In this document: positions 1 to 8,562 of the stretch, in pieces
How positions within the stretch are numbered: position 1 is the first letter of the stretch
Layout: the number at the start of each line of letters is the position of its first letter
DNA from: Parazoarcus communis
GTDB taxonomy: Bacteria > Pseudomonadota > Gammaproteobacteria > Burkholderiales > Rhodocyclaceae
Assembly (NCBI RefSeq): GCF_003111665.1
Contig: NZ_CP022188.1
Coordinates: forward strand, 4,822,934-4,886,933
Reading direction: 5' to 3'
Length of the DNA stretch: 64,000 bases
Notes under the pieces: model-generated
What the model was told of the DNA's origin: nothing
Database searches by the model: none
The model's input: the letters and a program-made list of their open reading frames with translations, nothing else
Position numbers and translations under genes: made by a program

Positions 1-182
1 GACGGCGGAATGAAGACACCATTGACCAGCACCAGATGCGCGCTGCGCTCGGGCACGTTGTAGCGGCGGATCAGGTCTGCCACCGTCGTCCCCTCCTCCA
101 CGTCGAGCTCAAGCCTGTTGCCCTTGCGATCGGCGGGAAGATAATCGGACAGCGAAGCAAACAGTTTGAACGCGACTTTCAT
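1..182 (-). CDS. MoaD/ThiS-like sulfur carrier protein (partial)
   Basis: Reading the minus strand from an ATG at 182 gives a beta-grasp protein that begins MKVAFKLFASLSDYLP and continues through a hydrophobic LVLVNGVFIPP segment to the window edge. The C-terminal Gly-Gly that would prove sulfur-carrier function is cut off. It starts 14 nt after aorC stops, so it is probably the fourth gene of the aor operon. By family knowledge, a MoaD-like protein would supply sulfur for the pterin dithiolene that binds tungsten in AorB. That role is inferred from position; ThiS-like or other ubiquitin-like carriers are possible. Confidence 0.75.
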   Translation of the reverse strand, partial: MKVAFKLFASLSDYLPADRKGNRLELDVEEGTTVADLIRRYNVPERSAHLVLVNGVFIPP

Positions 183-196
183 CGTAACTTGCGCCC

Positions 197-1462
197 TCAC
201 CTTGCCAGCGCCATCGGCTGCGACGTTGCGACATAGGCATCGACGAACTGCAACGGTGTCTCAAGCAGGCGCTCTTTCCACTTCCCGAGTTTGACCTGCC
301 CGTGAATCAGGCCGCGCAGGGCACCGACATGCTCGGTCAGCCCGATCGATGTGGCACCGATCAGTACATCGTCCTTGAACTGCAGGCTGAGGTAGCGACT
401 GCGCATTTCATCCACATGCTCGACGCCCTCACCGCCCTTGTCCGCCGCCTCACCCCACCATTGTCCGAACGAGGTCGAGATCAGGCCCAGGGTATCGAGC
501 ACGTTGATGGCGAGCACGCCGTTGAGGCAGTTGTCCCGTCCCGCCATGTTGAGCGCGGCCACGCGCGCCTGATCGGCAGCGTTGGGCTGAATCGCGGCGA
601 CGAGGTGGGCGCCGGTAAACACGTCCGGTGCCTCGGCGACGTCACCCGCTGCGTAGATACCTTTCACGCTGGTTTCCAGATGGTCGTCCACCAGCACGCC
701 CTTGGCCACATGCACGCCCGTTCCCTCAAGGAAGGCGACGTTCGGCGCCACGCCCGCGGCAACGATCACCAGATCGCAGTCGATCTTGGCACCCGTGCTC
801 AGGCTCACCGTCAGAGGTGAGCCCGCACCGCAGTCAATGCGATTGACCCCGGCCGAGGTGACCACCTTCACACCCTTGTTCTCGACCCACTCCTTGATCA
901 TGCCGCCCGCTTTCGGCGTCATCATGCGCGGCACCATGCGGTCGCCCATCTCCACGACGGTCAACTCTACACCGCGCTTGGCCAGCGCCTCCATGATGAT
1001 GCAGCCGATGAAGCCGGCGCCCAGCTGCAGCACCCGCGCACCGGGCTTCGCGTGTGCGGCGATCGCACGCGCATCCTCCAGGGTCCAGCAGGTCTGCACC
1101 TCGGGCAGGTCGACGCCCGGAATCGGCGGGCGCACCGGGTGCGAACCGGTCGCGATCAGGAGACGGTCGTAGTCCTCGAAATGGCCGTCGAAAAACAGCA
1201 TGCGCTGCTTCTCGGTGTCGAGCGCCACGGCCCGCCCGCGCAGTTCGCGGATGCGCAGCTGCTCGAAGTGGCCCGGCGCTTTGCGCAGCCAAGTGCCCTT
1301 CTCGTCGATGTTCTCTTCCAGCAGGTAGGGAATCGCCATGCGCGAATACGGCGGTGAGTCCTCGTTCCCAACCAGCACGATCTCGTCCTGCGGCGCGGCG
1401 CGGCGCAGGGTTTCGGCGGCCACCACACCAGCGGGGCCGTTACCGAGTATCAGGTGTTTCAT
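197..1462 (-). CDS. aorC: AorC-like FAD/NAD(P) oxidoreductase subunit of aldehyde oxidoreductase
   Basis: 421-residue pyridine-nucleotide-disulfide-oxidoreductase fold protein. It has an N-terminal FAD Rossmann motif (GNGPAG, residues 7-12), a central NAD(P) Rossmann motif (LGAGFIGC, about 147-154) and the second FAD motif (GIYAAGDVAEAPD) near residue 270. It resembles nitrite-reductase-type FAD subunits. It follows aorB on the same strand after a 75-nt gap containing a strong hairpin. In Aromatoleum-type AOR the third subunit is an FAD protein passing electrons between the polyferredoxin subunit and NAD, and the gene order here matches. The subunit assignment is inferred from family and context. 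Confidence 0.85.
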   Translation of the reverse strand: MKHLILGNGPAGVVAAETLRRAAPQDEIVLVGNEDSPPYSRMAIPYLLEENIDEKGTWLRKAPGHFEQLRIRELRGRAVALDTEKQRMLFFDGHFEDYDRLLIATGSHPVRPPIPGVDLPEVQTCWTLEDARAIAAHAKPGARVLQLGAGFIGCIIMEALAKRGVELTVVEMGDRMVPRMMTPKAGGMIKEWVENKGVKVVTSAGVNRIDCGAGSPLTVSLSTGAKIDCDLVIVAAGVAPNVAFLEGTGVHVAKGVLVDDHLETSVKGIYAAGDVAEAPDVFTGAHLVAAIQPNAADQARVAALNMAGRDNCLNGVLAINVLDTLGLISTSFGQWWGEAADKGGEGVEHVDEMRSRYLSLQFKDDVLIGATSIGLTEHVGALRGLIHGQVKLGKWKERLLETPLQFVDAYVATSQPMALAR

Positions 1463-1483
1463 CAGGCATCCTCGATGCTCAGC

Positions 1484-1512
1484 CGCGGGCGCCCTTGCGC
1501 AAAGCGCCCGCG
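1484..1512 (-). other. Hairpin between aorB and aorC
   Basis: Perfect 9-bp stem (CGCGGGCGC / GCGCCCGCG) with an 11-nt loop in the aorB-aorC gap. No T-tract follows on the minus strand, so it is not a standard intrinsic terminator. It may be a processing or stability element that sets the ratio of upstream to downstream subunits; this is inference. Confidence 0.4.
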
Positions 1513-1537
1513 ATCATTGCAAGTTCGACCAGCGCGA

Positions 1538-3385
1538 TTACAGGCCCAGACGAGCCTTGGTCTCCGCGGTCGGCACACCGTCCGGCGTCCAGCCACGCAC
1601 CTTGTAGTACTCCGGCAGCATGGTCGCCAGCCCATTGACCAGGCCCTTGGCCGGACCGGTCTTGGCCGGTTCGGTGGTCAGGCGCGGCGGCAGGTTGTCG
1701 TCCTTGGAGGTAAAGCCGGCGGCGTTGTTGAACTCACGCTCCATGTTCCAGATGCGCTCGCCCACCTCGTTGAGCTTGTCCATGCTCCAGTCGCCCTCGC
1801 AGGCGGCGTCGAGCTGGGGCTGCACATCGGCCAGGGTCCACGCAAAGCTGGTGAAGACGCAGATACCGGCAGAGTCGAACACCGCGGTGGCATCCTGGAA
1901 AGCCTTGACCAACTCCGGTTTGCCCTCGGTGGTGAGCGGATCGGTCTTGACCGGAATGCCGAGCACTTCGGAAGCCACGGTGTAGCCGCGCAAATGGCAG
2001 GCGCCGCGGTTCGAGGTGGCGTAGGCCAGGCCCATGCCCTGGATGCCGCGCGAATCGTAGGCCGGGAATTCCTGGCCCTTCACGCTCATCGACAGCTCGG
2101 GATGACCGTACTTTTCGCACAGGCGCTTGGAGCCGAGGCCGATCTCCTTGCCAAAGCCCTCGCCATTTGCCGTCATCTCCACCAGCTTCGCCAGCGCCTC
2201 GGCAGAGCCGAAGGGCGAATCGATGCCGATCTTGGCCGAATCGAGCACGCCCATGTCGTACAGCTCCATCACCGCACCCACGGTCGCACCGAAGGAGATC
2301 GGGTCCATGCCCTGCTCGTTGCAGATCATGTTGGCGTACTGCAGGGCCTCGATATCGCCCACGCCGTTGGCTGCGCCCAGTGCCCAGGCGGCCTCGTACT
2401 CCAGACCGCCGGACGCACCCCAGTACTTGGGACTGTTCTTGACGGTGAAGTGGCCCTTGTCGATCTCCGAAATTCGTCCGCAGGCAATGGTGCAGCCGAA
2501 ACACGCGGCATTGGTCACCAGCTGCGGCTTGCCGTCGCTCTCGCGCTTCTCGTGCATCGCCTCGGCGGAGATCTTGCCTGCGTCCTCGAACTGCACGTCG
2601 CGGTGGTTGCGCGTCGGCAGCGCCCCCATCTCGTTGATCACGTTCATCAGCACCTGGGTGCCGTACTTGGGCAGCCCCTGGCCGGTCACCGCGTTATCCG
2701 CCAGCACCTTCTTGGCGTCGGTGGTCGCCTTCATGAAGGCCTTGAAGTCGTGAATGCCGGACACGCCCTTGGTGCCGCGCAGCGCGACCGCCTTGAGGTT
2801 CTTCGAGCCCATCACCGCGCCCACGCCGGAGCGCCCTGCTGCGCGGTGCAAGTCATTCACCACGCAGGCGAACATGACTTCGTTCTCGCCCGCCAAGCCA
2901 ATCGAAGACACCCGCACCAGCGGGTCCTGCAGCTCGTGCTTGATCGTTTCTTCGGTTTCCCAGCAACTGCGGCCCCAGAGATGTCCGGCGTCGCGCAGCT
3001 CGGCCTTGTCGTTCTCGATGAAGAGATAGACCGGCTTGGGCGACTTGCCCTCGAAGATGATCATGTCCCAGCCGGCAAACTTGAGCTCGGCGCCAAAGTA
3101 GCCGCCCGAATTCGAGCACGCGATGGCCCCGGTCAGCGGCCCCTTGGTCACCACCGTATAGCGCCCGCCGGTCGATGCCATGGTGCCGGTCAGCGGACCG
3201 GTAGCCATGATCATCTTGTTGTCGGGTGACAGCGGATCGACCTTGGGATCGATTTCCGATACCAGGTACTTGGTAGCCAGACCGCGCGAACCCAGATATT
3301 CCTGGGCCCACTTCATGTTCAGCGGCTCTTCCTTGCATGTGCCCGCAGTCAGATCGACACGCAGGACTTTTCTGTTCCAGCCCAT
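1538..3385 (-). CDS. aorB: Tungsten-dependent aldehyde ferredoxin oxidoreductase, catalytic subunit
   Basis: 615-residue protein of the AOR family, which oxidises aldehydes to acids at a W-bis-pyranopterin centre. The ATG at 3385 is chosen because GGAGGAGAAACC lies directly upstream and the protein then begins MGWNRKVLRVDLT, typical of the family; longer in-frame starts would run into aorA. A CFGCTIAC motif near residues 295-302 gives three ligands of the [4Fe-4S] cluster, and a later DSAGICVF segment supplies the probable fourth cysteine. It lies 13 nt after aorA. The family and the aorA/aorC neighbours make this a bacterial three-subunit AOR of the Aromatoleum type, likely cytoplasmic. Confidence 0.93.
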   Translation of the reverse strand: MGWNRKVLRVDLTAGTCKEEPLNMKWAQEYLGSRGLATKYLVSEIDPKVDPLSPDNKMIMATGPLTGTMASTGGRYTVVTKGPLTGAIACSNSGGYFGAELKFAGWDMIIFEGKSPKPVYLFIENDKAELRDAGHLWGRSCWETEETIKHELQDPLVRVSSIGLAGENEVMFACVVNDLHRAAGRSGVGAVMGSKNLKAVALRGTKGVSGIHDFKAFMKATTDAKKVLADNAVTGQGLPKYGTQVLMNVINEMGALPTRNHRDVQFEDAGKISAEAMHEKRESDGKPQLVTNAACFGCTIACGRISEIDKGHFTVKNSPKYWGASGGLEYEAAWALGAANGVGDIEALQYANMICNEQGMDPISFGATVGAVMELYDMGVLDSAKIGIDSPFGSAEALAKLVEMTANGEGFGKEIGLGSKRLCEKYGHPELSMSVKGQEFPAYDSRGIQGMGLAYATSNRGACHLRGYTVASEVLGIPVKTDPLTTEGKPELVKAFQDATAVFDSAGICVFTSFAWTLADVQPQLDAACEGDWSMDKLNEVGERIWNMEREFNNAAGFTSKDDNLPPRLTTEPAKTGPAKGLVNGLATMLPEYYKVRGWTPDGVPTAETKARLGL

Positions 3386-3398
3386 GGTTTCTCCTCCT

Positions 3399-3875
3399 TC
3401 AGGCAGCGGTGGTCGGCGTATTGGCCTTGGCGGCCCAGGTGCGCATCTTGTCCAGCCCGGTCCAGTCGGCGTCGATGTAGGTGATCGCCGCCGTCGGACA
3501 GGCCTCGGCACAGGCAGGATTGCCATCGCACAGGTCGCACTTCTGCACCTTGCCCGAATCCTGGTTGTAATTGATCGTGCCGAAGGGGCAGGCAATCGTG
3601 CACACCTTGCAGCCGACACAGGTGTCTTCGAACACCATCTTTGCGCCGGTGGCAAGGTCGATTCGGATCGCATCGACCGGACAGGCGTTCAGGCACCAGG
3701 CTTCGGTGCACTGAGTACAGGTGTACGGCACCTTGCGCCCCTCGGCCTCGAAGTTGAATACCTTGATCCGTGATTTGCTGGGATTAAAGACCCCGGTGTG
3801 CTCATAAGAGCAGGCCATCTCACACTGCAGACAGCCGGTACACTTTGCGGGATCAATATGAAGTGATTTCCACAT
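3399..3875 (-). CDS. aorA: Polyferredoxin-like iron-sulfur subunit of aldehyde oxidoreductase
   Basis: 158-residue protein with about sixteen cysteines in four ferredoxin-type groups (for example CTGCLQCEMAC, CTQCTEAWC and CVGCKVCTIAC), enough for four [4Fe-4S] clusters. The ATG at 3875 is preferred because CGGAGGAGAAGG precedes it; the upstream in-frame ATG adds 15 unlikely residues. It is the first gene of the aor operon, immediately before aorB. In characterised bacterial AORs this subunit forms the electron wire between the tungsten subunit and the FAD subunit. A sigma-54-like promoter match sits about 55 nt upstream. Confidence 0.9.
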   Translation of the reverse strand: MWKSLHIDPAKCTGCLQCEMACSYEHTGVFNPSKSRIKVFNFEAEGRKVPYTCTQCTEAWCLNACPVDAIRIDLATGAKMVFEDTCVGCKVCTIACPFGTINYNQDSGKVQKCDLCDGNPACAEACPTAAITYIDADWTGLDKMRTWAAKANTPTTAA

Positions 3876-3924
3876 CGACCTTCTCCTCCGAAATGCATTG
3901 TTATGACAGTGATGAAGCACTCCC

Positions 3925-3942
3925 TATGAAGCACACTTCATA
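3925..3942. repeat. Inverted repeat overlapping the aorA promoter
   Basis: TATGAAG-CACA-CTTCATA, a perfect 7-bp inverted repeat with a 4-nt spacer. It overlaps the proposed -24/-12 element, so a bound protein could block the promoter. Confidence 0.45.
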
Positions 3943-3945
3943 CCT
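3930..3945 (-). promoter_or_regulatory. Possible sigma-54 (-24/-12) promoter for aorABC
   Basis: On the minus strand the sequence AGGTATGAAGTGTGCT has GG and GC separated by exactly 10 nt, with TGC at -12. The -24 element is weak (AGG rather than TGG). It lies between the sigma-54 activator gene and aorA and points at aorA, which supports the call. Confidence 0.45.
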
Positions 3946-4000
3946 GCCTTCGAGGATACGCCCGACCCGGGACGGGACAAGCGCAGGAAAACCCCTAGTA

Positions 4001-4012
4001 CTAATGGATTAG
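4001..4012. promoter_or_regulatory. Candidate activator site upstream of aorA
   Basis: CTAATGGATTAG is a perfect 5-bp inverted repeat with a 2-nt centre, about 55-80 bp upstream of the proposed -24/-12 element. A sigma-54 activator could bind here. No footprint or consensus is available to confirm it. Confidence 0.3.
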
Positions 4013-4030
4013 ACAGCCCGTAACGCAGCC

Positions 4031-6058
4031 TTATTTCATGCGGCCGATCTTGCGATACAGGGTGTTGCGGCTGATACCGAGGCGGCGTGCTGCGGCCGAC
4101 ACGTTGCCACCCTCTTCGAGCATCACGCGGGAAATCACATCAAGCTCGATCTCGTCCAGACTCCGACCAGCCTTGCCTTGCGCGGGCATTACCGCAGGGG
4201 CCGGCGAGGACGCAACCTCCGCGCTGGCCTGCCCGCTCTCGGCATCGTCCATCGGGTCGGAACCGAACAATTCCTCAGGCAGGTGCAGTGGCAGAATCTC
4301 GTACTCGTCTTCATCCAGCAACGCCACTGCGACCCGGATCACGTTTTGCAACTGACGCACATTGCCCGGCCAGGGGTAGCGCTCGAAGAAGTCGAGCACC
4401 TGTTCGCTGATCGTCACCTCGCCACGTGCGGCCTCGACTTCGGACGCCAGAATGATGGCGACGATCGAGCGGATGTCACTGCGGTCGCGCAGGGGTGGCA
4501 GGGTGACGGTAAGGCCATTCACCCTGTAGTAGAGATCCTCGCGGAAGCTGCCGTTACGCACAGAATCCCGCAGCACCCGGTGGGTCGCACACACAAGGGT
4601 GATATCGACCGGCACATTGCGTTGAGCGCCCACCGGCGTCACGCAGCGCTCCTGAAGCACCCGCAGCAGACGTGCCTGCATCGCCAGAGGCATGTCACCG
4701 ATCTCGTCGAGAAACAGCGTGCCGCCATGCGCCTGCTGGATCTTGCCCACGGCACCTTCGCGCCGCGCACCGGTAAAGGCACCGCCGACATAACCGAAGA
4801 GTTCGGATTCGATCAGGTTCTCCGGAATGGCGGCACAGTTCACTGCAACGAACGGCCCGTCCTGACGCGGACTGGAATAGTGAAAAGCGCGCGCAAACAA
4901 CTCCTTGCCCACCCCGGACTCGCCCTGCACCAGCAACGGAATGTCCTTACCCATGATCCTCGCCGCACGGTCGAGCGCGAGTTGCAGGCGCGCATCGCCG
5001 GTTGCCAGACACTCAAGCGTTGCACGCCCGTTGCGCCGATCACAGGGCGGCGTCTTGCGCCCGCCAACTGCAGCAACTGCGCTGCGCTCACCGGCAACAG
5101 GGGCAACAGTGCTTGCGGAGAGCGGAACGCTGCCCCGCAAACGTACATACAGACGCTGATTCGCCCGCAAATCCAATGCCTGCATGGAGCCGGGGTCGCG
5201 CACGCAGCGATCGAGAAACACCCCGAAAGGCACCCGGAACAAAGAATTAAACTCCCCGCCAGCCAAAGGTCCGGGGGAAATGCCCAGCAAGGCGCGGGCG
5301 ACAGGATTCGCCCCGACAACACGGCCCTCAGGCGACACTGCGAGCAATCCCTCCTGCAACCCACCCACACATTCCGGGCGGACGTGCATCGCCATCAGTA
5401 TGTGACGGGAGAACTCGAACTCGAAAAGTCGCTTTTCCAGCAACTGGGCGGCGAGTCGCGCCAACCCAAGCGTGTGGCGCTGGTTGCTGCGGTAGTCGCC
5501 GGAGATGTCCAGCACGCCGGCGATTTCGCCGCAGGGGTTGAACACCGGAGATGCGCTGCAGGTCAGCACACCATTGCGGTCAAGAAAGTGCTCCGCACCA
5601 ATAACCTCGACCGGTGCAGCCTCGATGAGCGTCGTGCCGATTGCATTGGTCCCGCGCACGTCCTCGCGCCAGGATGATCCCGGCTGCAATGCCACGCGCT
5701 GCGCTTTGCTGACGAAGTCCGGGTCGCCCAGACTGTGCAGGATCATGCCCTGACAATCAGCCAGAATGACCATGCTCCCGGATGCACGAATCTGATCGAA
5801 GACGTGCTCCATGATCCCGGCCGCATTGCTGAGCAGGCTTTCGCTCTGCTCCCGCGCCTCGGCAAGTCCGCAGCGCCCTTCCGGGTCACCCCGTCCGTCA
5901 TCACGGTAATCAACTCCGCTGTCACGACAACGCAGCCAGGAACGCAGCACCTCCTGCGGCACCTCGCCCTCTGGAAAGTCCCCGCGCTCGAAAAACTGTC
6001 GGCGAGCTTCGAGCACACGCAAATCATGCGGACTCGTGGTCATTGGATGACCTGTCAT
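4031..6058 (-). CDS. AcoR-type sigma-54-dependent transcriptional activator
   Basis: 675-residue enhancer-binding protein. It has an N-terminal GAF-type sensory region (about 80-190), a PAS-like linker, an AAA+ domain with Walker A GESGVGKE, the sigma-54 contact loop GAFTGA, Walker B LFLDEIGD and the arginine-finger motif FREDLYYR, then a C-terminal Fis-type helix-turn-helix (NVSAAARRLGISRNTLYRKIG). The ATG at 6058 has GGAGGAG five bases upstream. It lies upstream of aorA on the same strand and divergent from pedF, whose promoter is a near-perfect sigma-54 match. It probably senses an alcohol, aldehyde or derived metabolite and activates both groups; the ligand is unknown. Confidence 0.9.
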   Translation of the reverse strand: MTGHPMTTSPHDLRVLEARRQFFERGDFPEGEVPQEVLRSWLRCRDSGVDYRDDGRGDPEGRCGLAEAREQSESLLSNAAGIMEHVFDQIRASGSMVILADCQGMILHSLGDPDFVSKAQRVALQPGSSWREDVRGTNAIGTTLIEAAPVEVIGAEHFLDRNGVLTCSASPVFNPCGEIAGVLDISGDYRSNQRHTLGLARLAAQLLEKRLFEFEFSRHILMAMHVRPECVGGLQEGLLAVSPEGRVVGANPVARALLGISPGPLAGGEFNSLFRVPFGVFLDRCVRDPGSMQALDLRANQRLYVRLRGSVPLSASTVAPVAGERSAVAAVGGRKTPPCDRRNGRATLECLATGDARLQLALDRAARIMGKDIPLLVQGESGVGKELFARAFHYSSPRQDGPFVAVNCAAIPENLIESELFGYVGGAFTGARREGAVGKIQQAHGGTLFLDEIGDMPLAMQARLLRVLQERCVTPVGAQRNVPVDITLVCATHRVLRDSVRNGSFREDLYYRVNGLTVTLPPLRDRSDIRSIVAIILASEVEAARGEVTISEQVLDFFERYPWPGNVRQLQNVIRVAVALLDEDEYEILPLHLPEELFGSDPMDDAESGQASAEVASSPAPAVMPAQGKAGRSLDEIELDVISRVMLEEGGNVSAAARRLGISRNTLYRKIGRMK

Positions 6059-6206
6059 CTTGTCTCCTCCAGATCCCCTGCTGTCTGATTTTTATTCAGG
6101 GAATGTTCCAAAACTTAGCACCTGTCTCAAAGCGCAGCAACCGCTGCTCACGGACAGTCACTGCTCCGTCAGCAATTTCCTTGCCAGTGCTAGCAAGCGC
6201 CATGAG

Positions 6207-6222
6207 TGGCACAGCCTTTGCA
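6207..6222 (+). promoter_or_regulatory. Sigma-54 promoter for the pedF operon
   Basis: TGGCACAGCCTTTGCA matches the -24/-12 consensus (TGGCAC...TTGCA) with the required GG-N10-GC spacing. It lies 71 nt upstream of the pedF start in the gap divergent from the sigma-54 activator gene. Confidence 0.8.
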
Positions 6223-6293
6223 GAGCATGAGCACACCAGGCCACACAGCGCCTGAAAAGCAGAACCCGACAATCAGCCAGGAGGAAGACAAAA

Positions 6294-6740
6294 GTGGACC
6301 ACAAGGACAACAAGGAGAGGATTTCCCGCACGCTGCGCAAGGCCGTCTGTGCTGCTGCACTCGCCGGCATTGCGGGCCTCGCGGGGGCGCATGGTGATGT
6401 AACGCCACAGGCTGTCGATGTATCCACGCTGAAGGCCCTGGGCAAGGACTGGCTCCCTGCCAACCCCTACCGCAAGGATAAGGAAGCCATCCGCATCGGT
6501 GACTCGGCCTACAACCAGAACTGCGCACGCTGCCACGGGCTGGGTGCCGTCTCGGGTGGCATCGCACCGGACCTGCGCTACCTGCCGGAAGGTGACGAAG
6601 GCGACGAGATCTTCATGCAGCGCATCCGTGACGGCGCCAGCCGCGGCGGACGTGTTTACATGCCGCCGTTCGAGGGCATCCTGCCTCAGGAAGCGATGTG
6701 GTCCATTCGCGCATGGCTGGAGACCGTCCGTGAAGAATGA
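6294..6740 (+). CDS. pedF: Cytochrome c-550 PedF-like
   Basis: 148-residue secreted monohaem cytochrome c. An N-terminal signal peptide ends near AGLAGAHG, and the haem motif CARCH lies at about residues 77-81. The start is GTG at 6294, with AGGAGGA eight bases upstream. The PedF family accepts electrons from PQQ-dependent alcohol dehydrogenases in the periplasm. It is the first gene of a four-gene operon of quinoprotein-associated functions behind a strong sigma-54 promoter. No quinoprotein dehydrogenase lies in the window, so its electron donor must be encoded elsewhere. Confidence 0.85.
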   Translation: MDHKDNKERISRTLRKAVCAAALAGIAGLAGAHGDVTPQAVDVSTLKALGKDWLPANPYRKDKEAIRIGDSAYNQNCARCHGLGAVSGGIAPDLRYLPEGDEGDEIFMQRIRDGASRGGRVYMPPFEGILPQEAMWSIRAWLETVREE

Positions 6741-7584
6741 ACGCAGACACTTTCTCCTGAGCGCAGGCGCGATGCTGGTCGCCGCAGCGCTGCCCGCGCA
6801 TGCAGCGGCAGCCGAACTCGAACTGCAACAGCCTGGCGCACTGCGCATTGCGGTCTACGCCAACTATCCGCCCTGGTCGGACAAGGGCCAGGGCATTGAT
6901 ATCGCGCTGGGCAGGGCACTGGCGGCCCGGCTCGGGCTGCGCGCTGAATTCGCCGAGTTTCCGGCCGACGAAGACATGAGCGACGACCTGCGCAACATGG
7001 TGTGGAAGGGCCACTACCTGGGCATGCGCCCGGGCGACGTGATGCTGCACGTACCGGTCGATCGCAACTTTGCCGCCAACAACGACAAGGTCGCGATCTT
7101 CGCACCCTACCACCTCGAAACCATGGCGATTGCGCGCAACAGCGCGCGCATTCCAGCCATTGCGGGGTCGGCCGCCAACGCATTCGAGGTGTTCACGCGC
7201 GAGCGCATCGGCGCCGAACTCGACACCCACGGGAGCGACTTCATGCTCCATGTGCTCAACGGTCGCCTGCGTGACCAGGTCACTCACTACCGCAGCATTC
7301 CGTTCGCAGCGGCAGGGCTGAAGGCCGGCGAAGTGGCTGCCGTAATCGGCACCCGCACCGAACTTGAAGTGGCATTCAAGGATGCACCGGGCGTTGCCAT
7401 CGACAGTCTGCAGATGCCCGAGCTCCGCGTGACTGGCTGGCCGCTGGGCATGGCAGTAAAAGCCGATCATCCGGCGCTTGCCGCAGCGCTAGGAGACGCA
7501 CTGGCAGAACTTCAGCGCAGCGGCGAACTCGGCCGCATCTTCAGTGAAAACGGCAGCACTCATCGTCTACCCGGAGGAATCTGA
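6730..7584 (+). CDS. Quinoprotein dehydrogenase-associated periplasmic binding protein
   Basis: 284-residue protein of the solute-binding family 3 type. The N-terminus has a twin-arginine-like signal (ERRHFLLSAGAML) and an AHA cleavage region, so it is periplasmic. The GTG at 6730 overlaps the pedF stop by 11 nt and avoids the much longer out-of-context start. The mature part begins LRIAVYANYPPWSDKG and contains IDIALGRALAARLGL, typical of the PQQ-dehydrogenase-associated subgroup (MoxJ/ExaG-like). Its exact role is unresolved; proteins of this subgroup are thought to help alcohol dehydrogenase assembly or cofactor loading. Confidence 0.78.
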   Translation: MKNERRHFLLSAGAMLVAAALPAHAAAAELELQQPGALRIAVYANYPPWSDKGQGIDIALGRALAARLGLRAEFAEFPADEDMSDDLRNMVWKGHYLGMRPGDVMLHVPVDRNFAANNDKVAIFAPYHLETMAIARNSARIPAIAGSAANAFEVFTRERIGAELDTHGSDFMLHVLNGRLRDQVTHYRSIPFAAAGLKAGEVAAVIGTRTELEVAFKDAPGVAIDSLQMPELRVTGWPLGMAVKADHPALAAALGDALAELQRSGELGRIFSENGSTHRLPGGI

Positions 7585-7587
7585 CTC

Positions 7588-8562
7588 ATGACAACACGCC
7601 AGAACAGCCCTAAGAACACTCTCCGTCACACCTTGCTCTGTGTGGCATTTGCAGGCCTTGCGCCCGGCCTCGCCGGCGCAGCCCCGTTTGCCTATGTCCC
7701 CAATGAAAAATCGGGCACGGTCAGCGTCATCGACACCGAAACCGATCAGGTCGTCCGCACCCTCAGCCCCAGCGAACGTCCGCGCGGCATCGCCGTTTCT
7801 CCAGACGGCACACGGCTGTATCTGACCAACTCGCCCACCGAGTCGGTCGTGGTCCTGGCCTTGCCCGAAGGCAACAAGGTTGCCGAGTGGAAGGTTGGTG
7901 AATCACCCGAGGGCTCTCACGCCTCGCACGATGGTCGCTATTTGTCCGTCGCGGTTGAGGAAGAGGACAAAGTCGCACTTATCGACACCAGCAACGGTGC
8001 GGTGCTGGCGAAAATTCCGGTGAAGGGTGAAAACCCGGAGCACGCGGTGTTCAGCCCTGACGGGCGCTGGCTTTACGCCAGTGCGGAAGACGCCAAGCAG
8101 GTCGACGTGATCGACGTCGCCAGCCGCAAACAAGTGGCGCAGATTCCGGTTGGCAAGCGCCCGCGCGGCATCGGTTTCACCCCGGACGGCAGCCGCGCCT
8201 ATGTCGCCTGCGAGCTGGCGAATACCGTCTATGCGATCGATACCGCCACCCACAAGGTCATTGCGAAAATTCCTGCCGGCAACTTCTCCAACGGCATCGC
8301 CATCCGGCCCGATGGCAAGCGTGTGTTCGTATCGAATGGCCGTGACGGCACGGTGATGGCCATCGACACCGCGAGCAACACCATGATTGCCACCATGCCG
8401 GTGGGCAAGCGCCCGTGGAACATGGCGATCACGCCTGACGGCAAGAAGCTCTACGTGGCCAACGGTCGCTCGAACAGTGTCAGCGTGATCGACACTGAGG
8501 CACTCACCGTGCTTGGCGAGATCGCCGTGGGCGAATTGCCTTGGGGCGTCGAGATCAAATGA
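7588..8562 (+). CDS. YVTN-family beta-propeller protein (PQQ catabolism-associated)
   Basis: 324-residue secreted protein with a signal peptide ending at about residue 31 (LAGAA). About seven propeller repeats follow, marked by SPDGTRLYLTN, SPDGRWLYASA, TPDGSRAYVA, RPDGKRVFVSN and TPDGKKLYVAN. It starts 3 nt after the binding-protein gene and overlaps the cytochrome b561 start by 4 nt (ATGA), so the genes are translationally coupled. The family is regularly found with PQQ-dependent alcohol oxidation genes, but its biochemical function is not established. Confidence 0.82.
   Translation: MTTRQNSPKNTLRHTLLCVAFAGLAPGLAGAAPFAYVPNEKSGTVSVIDTETDQVVRTLSPSERPRGIAVSPDGTRLYLTNSPTESVVVLALPEGNKVAEWKVGESPEGSHASHDGRYLSVAVEEEDKVALIDTSNGAVLAKIPVKGENPEHAVFSPDGRWLYASAEDAKQVDVIDVASRKQVAQIPVGKRPRGIGFTPDGSRAYVACELANTVYAIDTATHKVIAKIPAGNFSNGIAIRPDGKRVFVSNGRDGTVMAIDTASNTMIATMPVGKRPWNMAITPDGKKLYVANGRSNSVSVIDTEALTVLGEIAVGELPWGVEIK

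Noticed and set aside
1454..3229. 591-codon plus-strand ORF opposite aorB
   Set aside because: Shadow of aorB in high-GC DNA. No ribosome site or recognisable domain.
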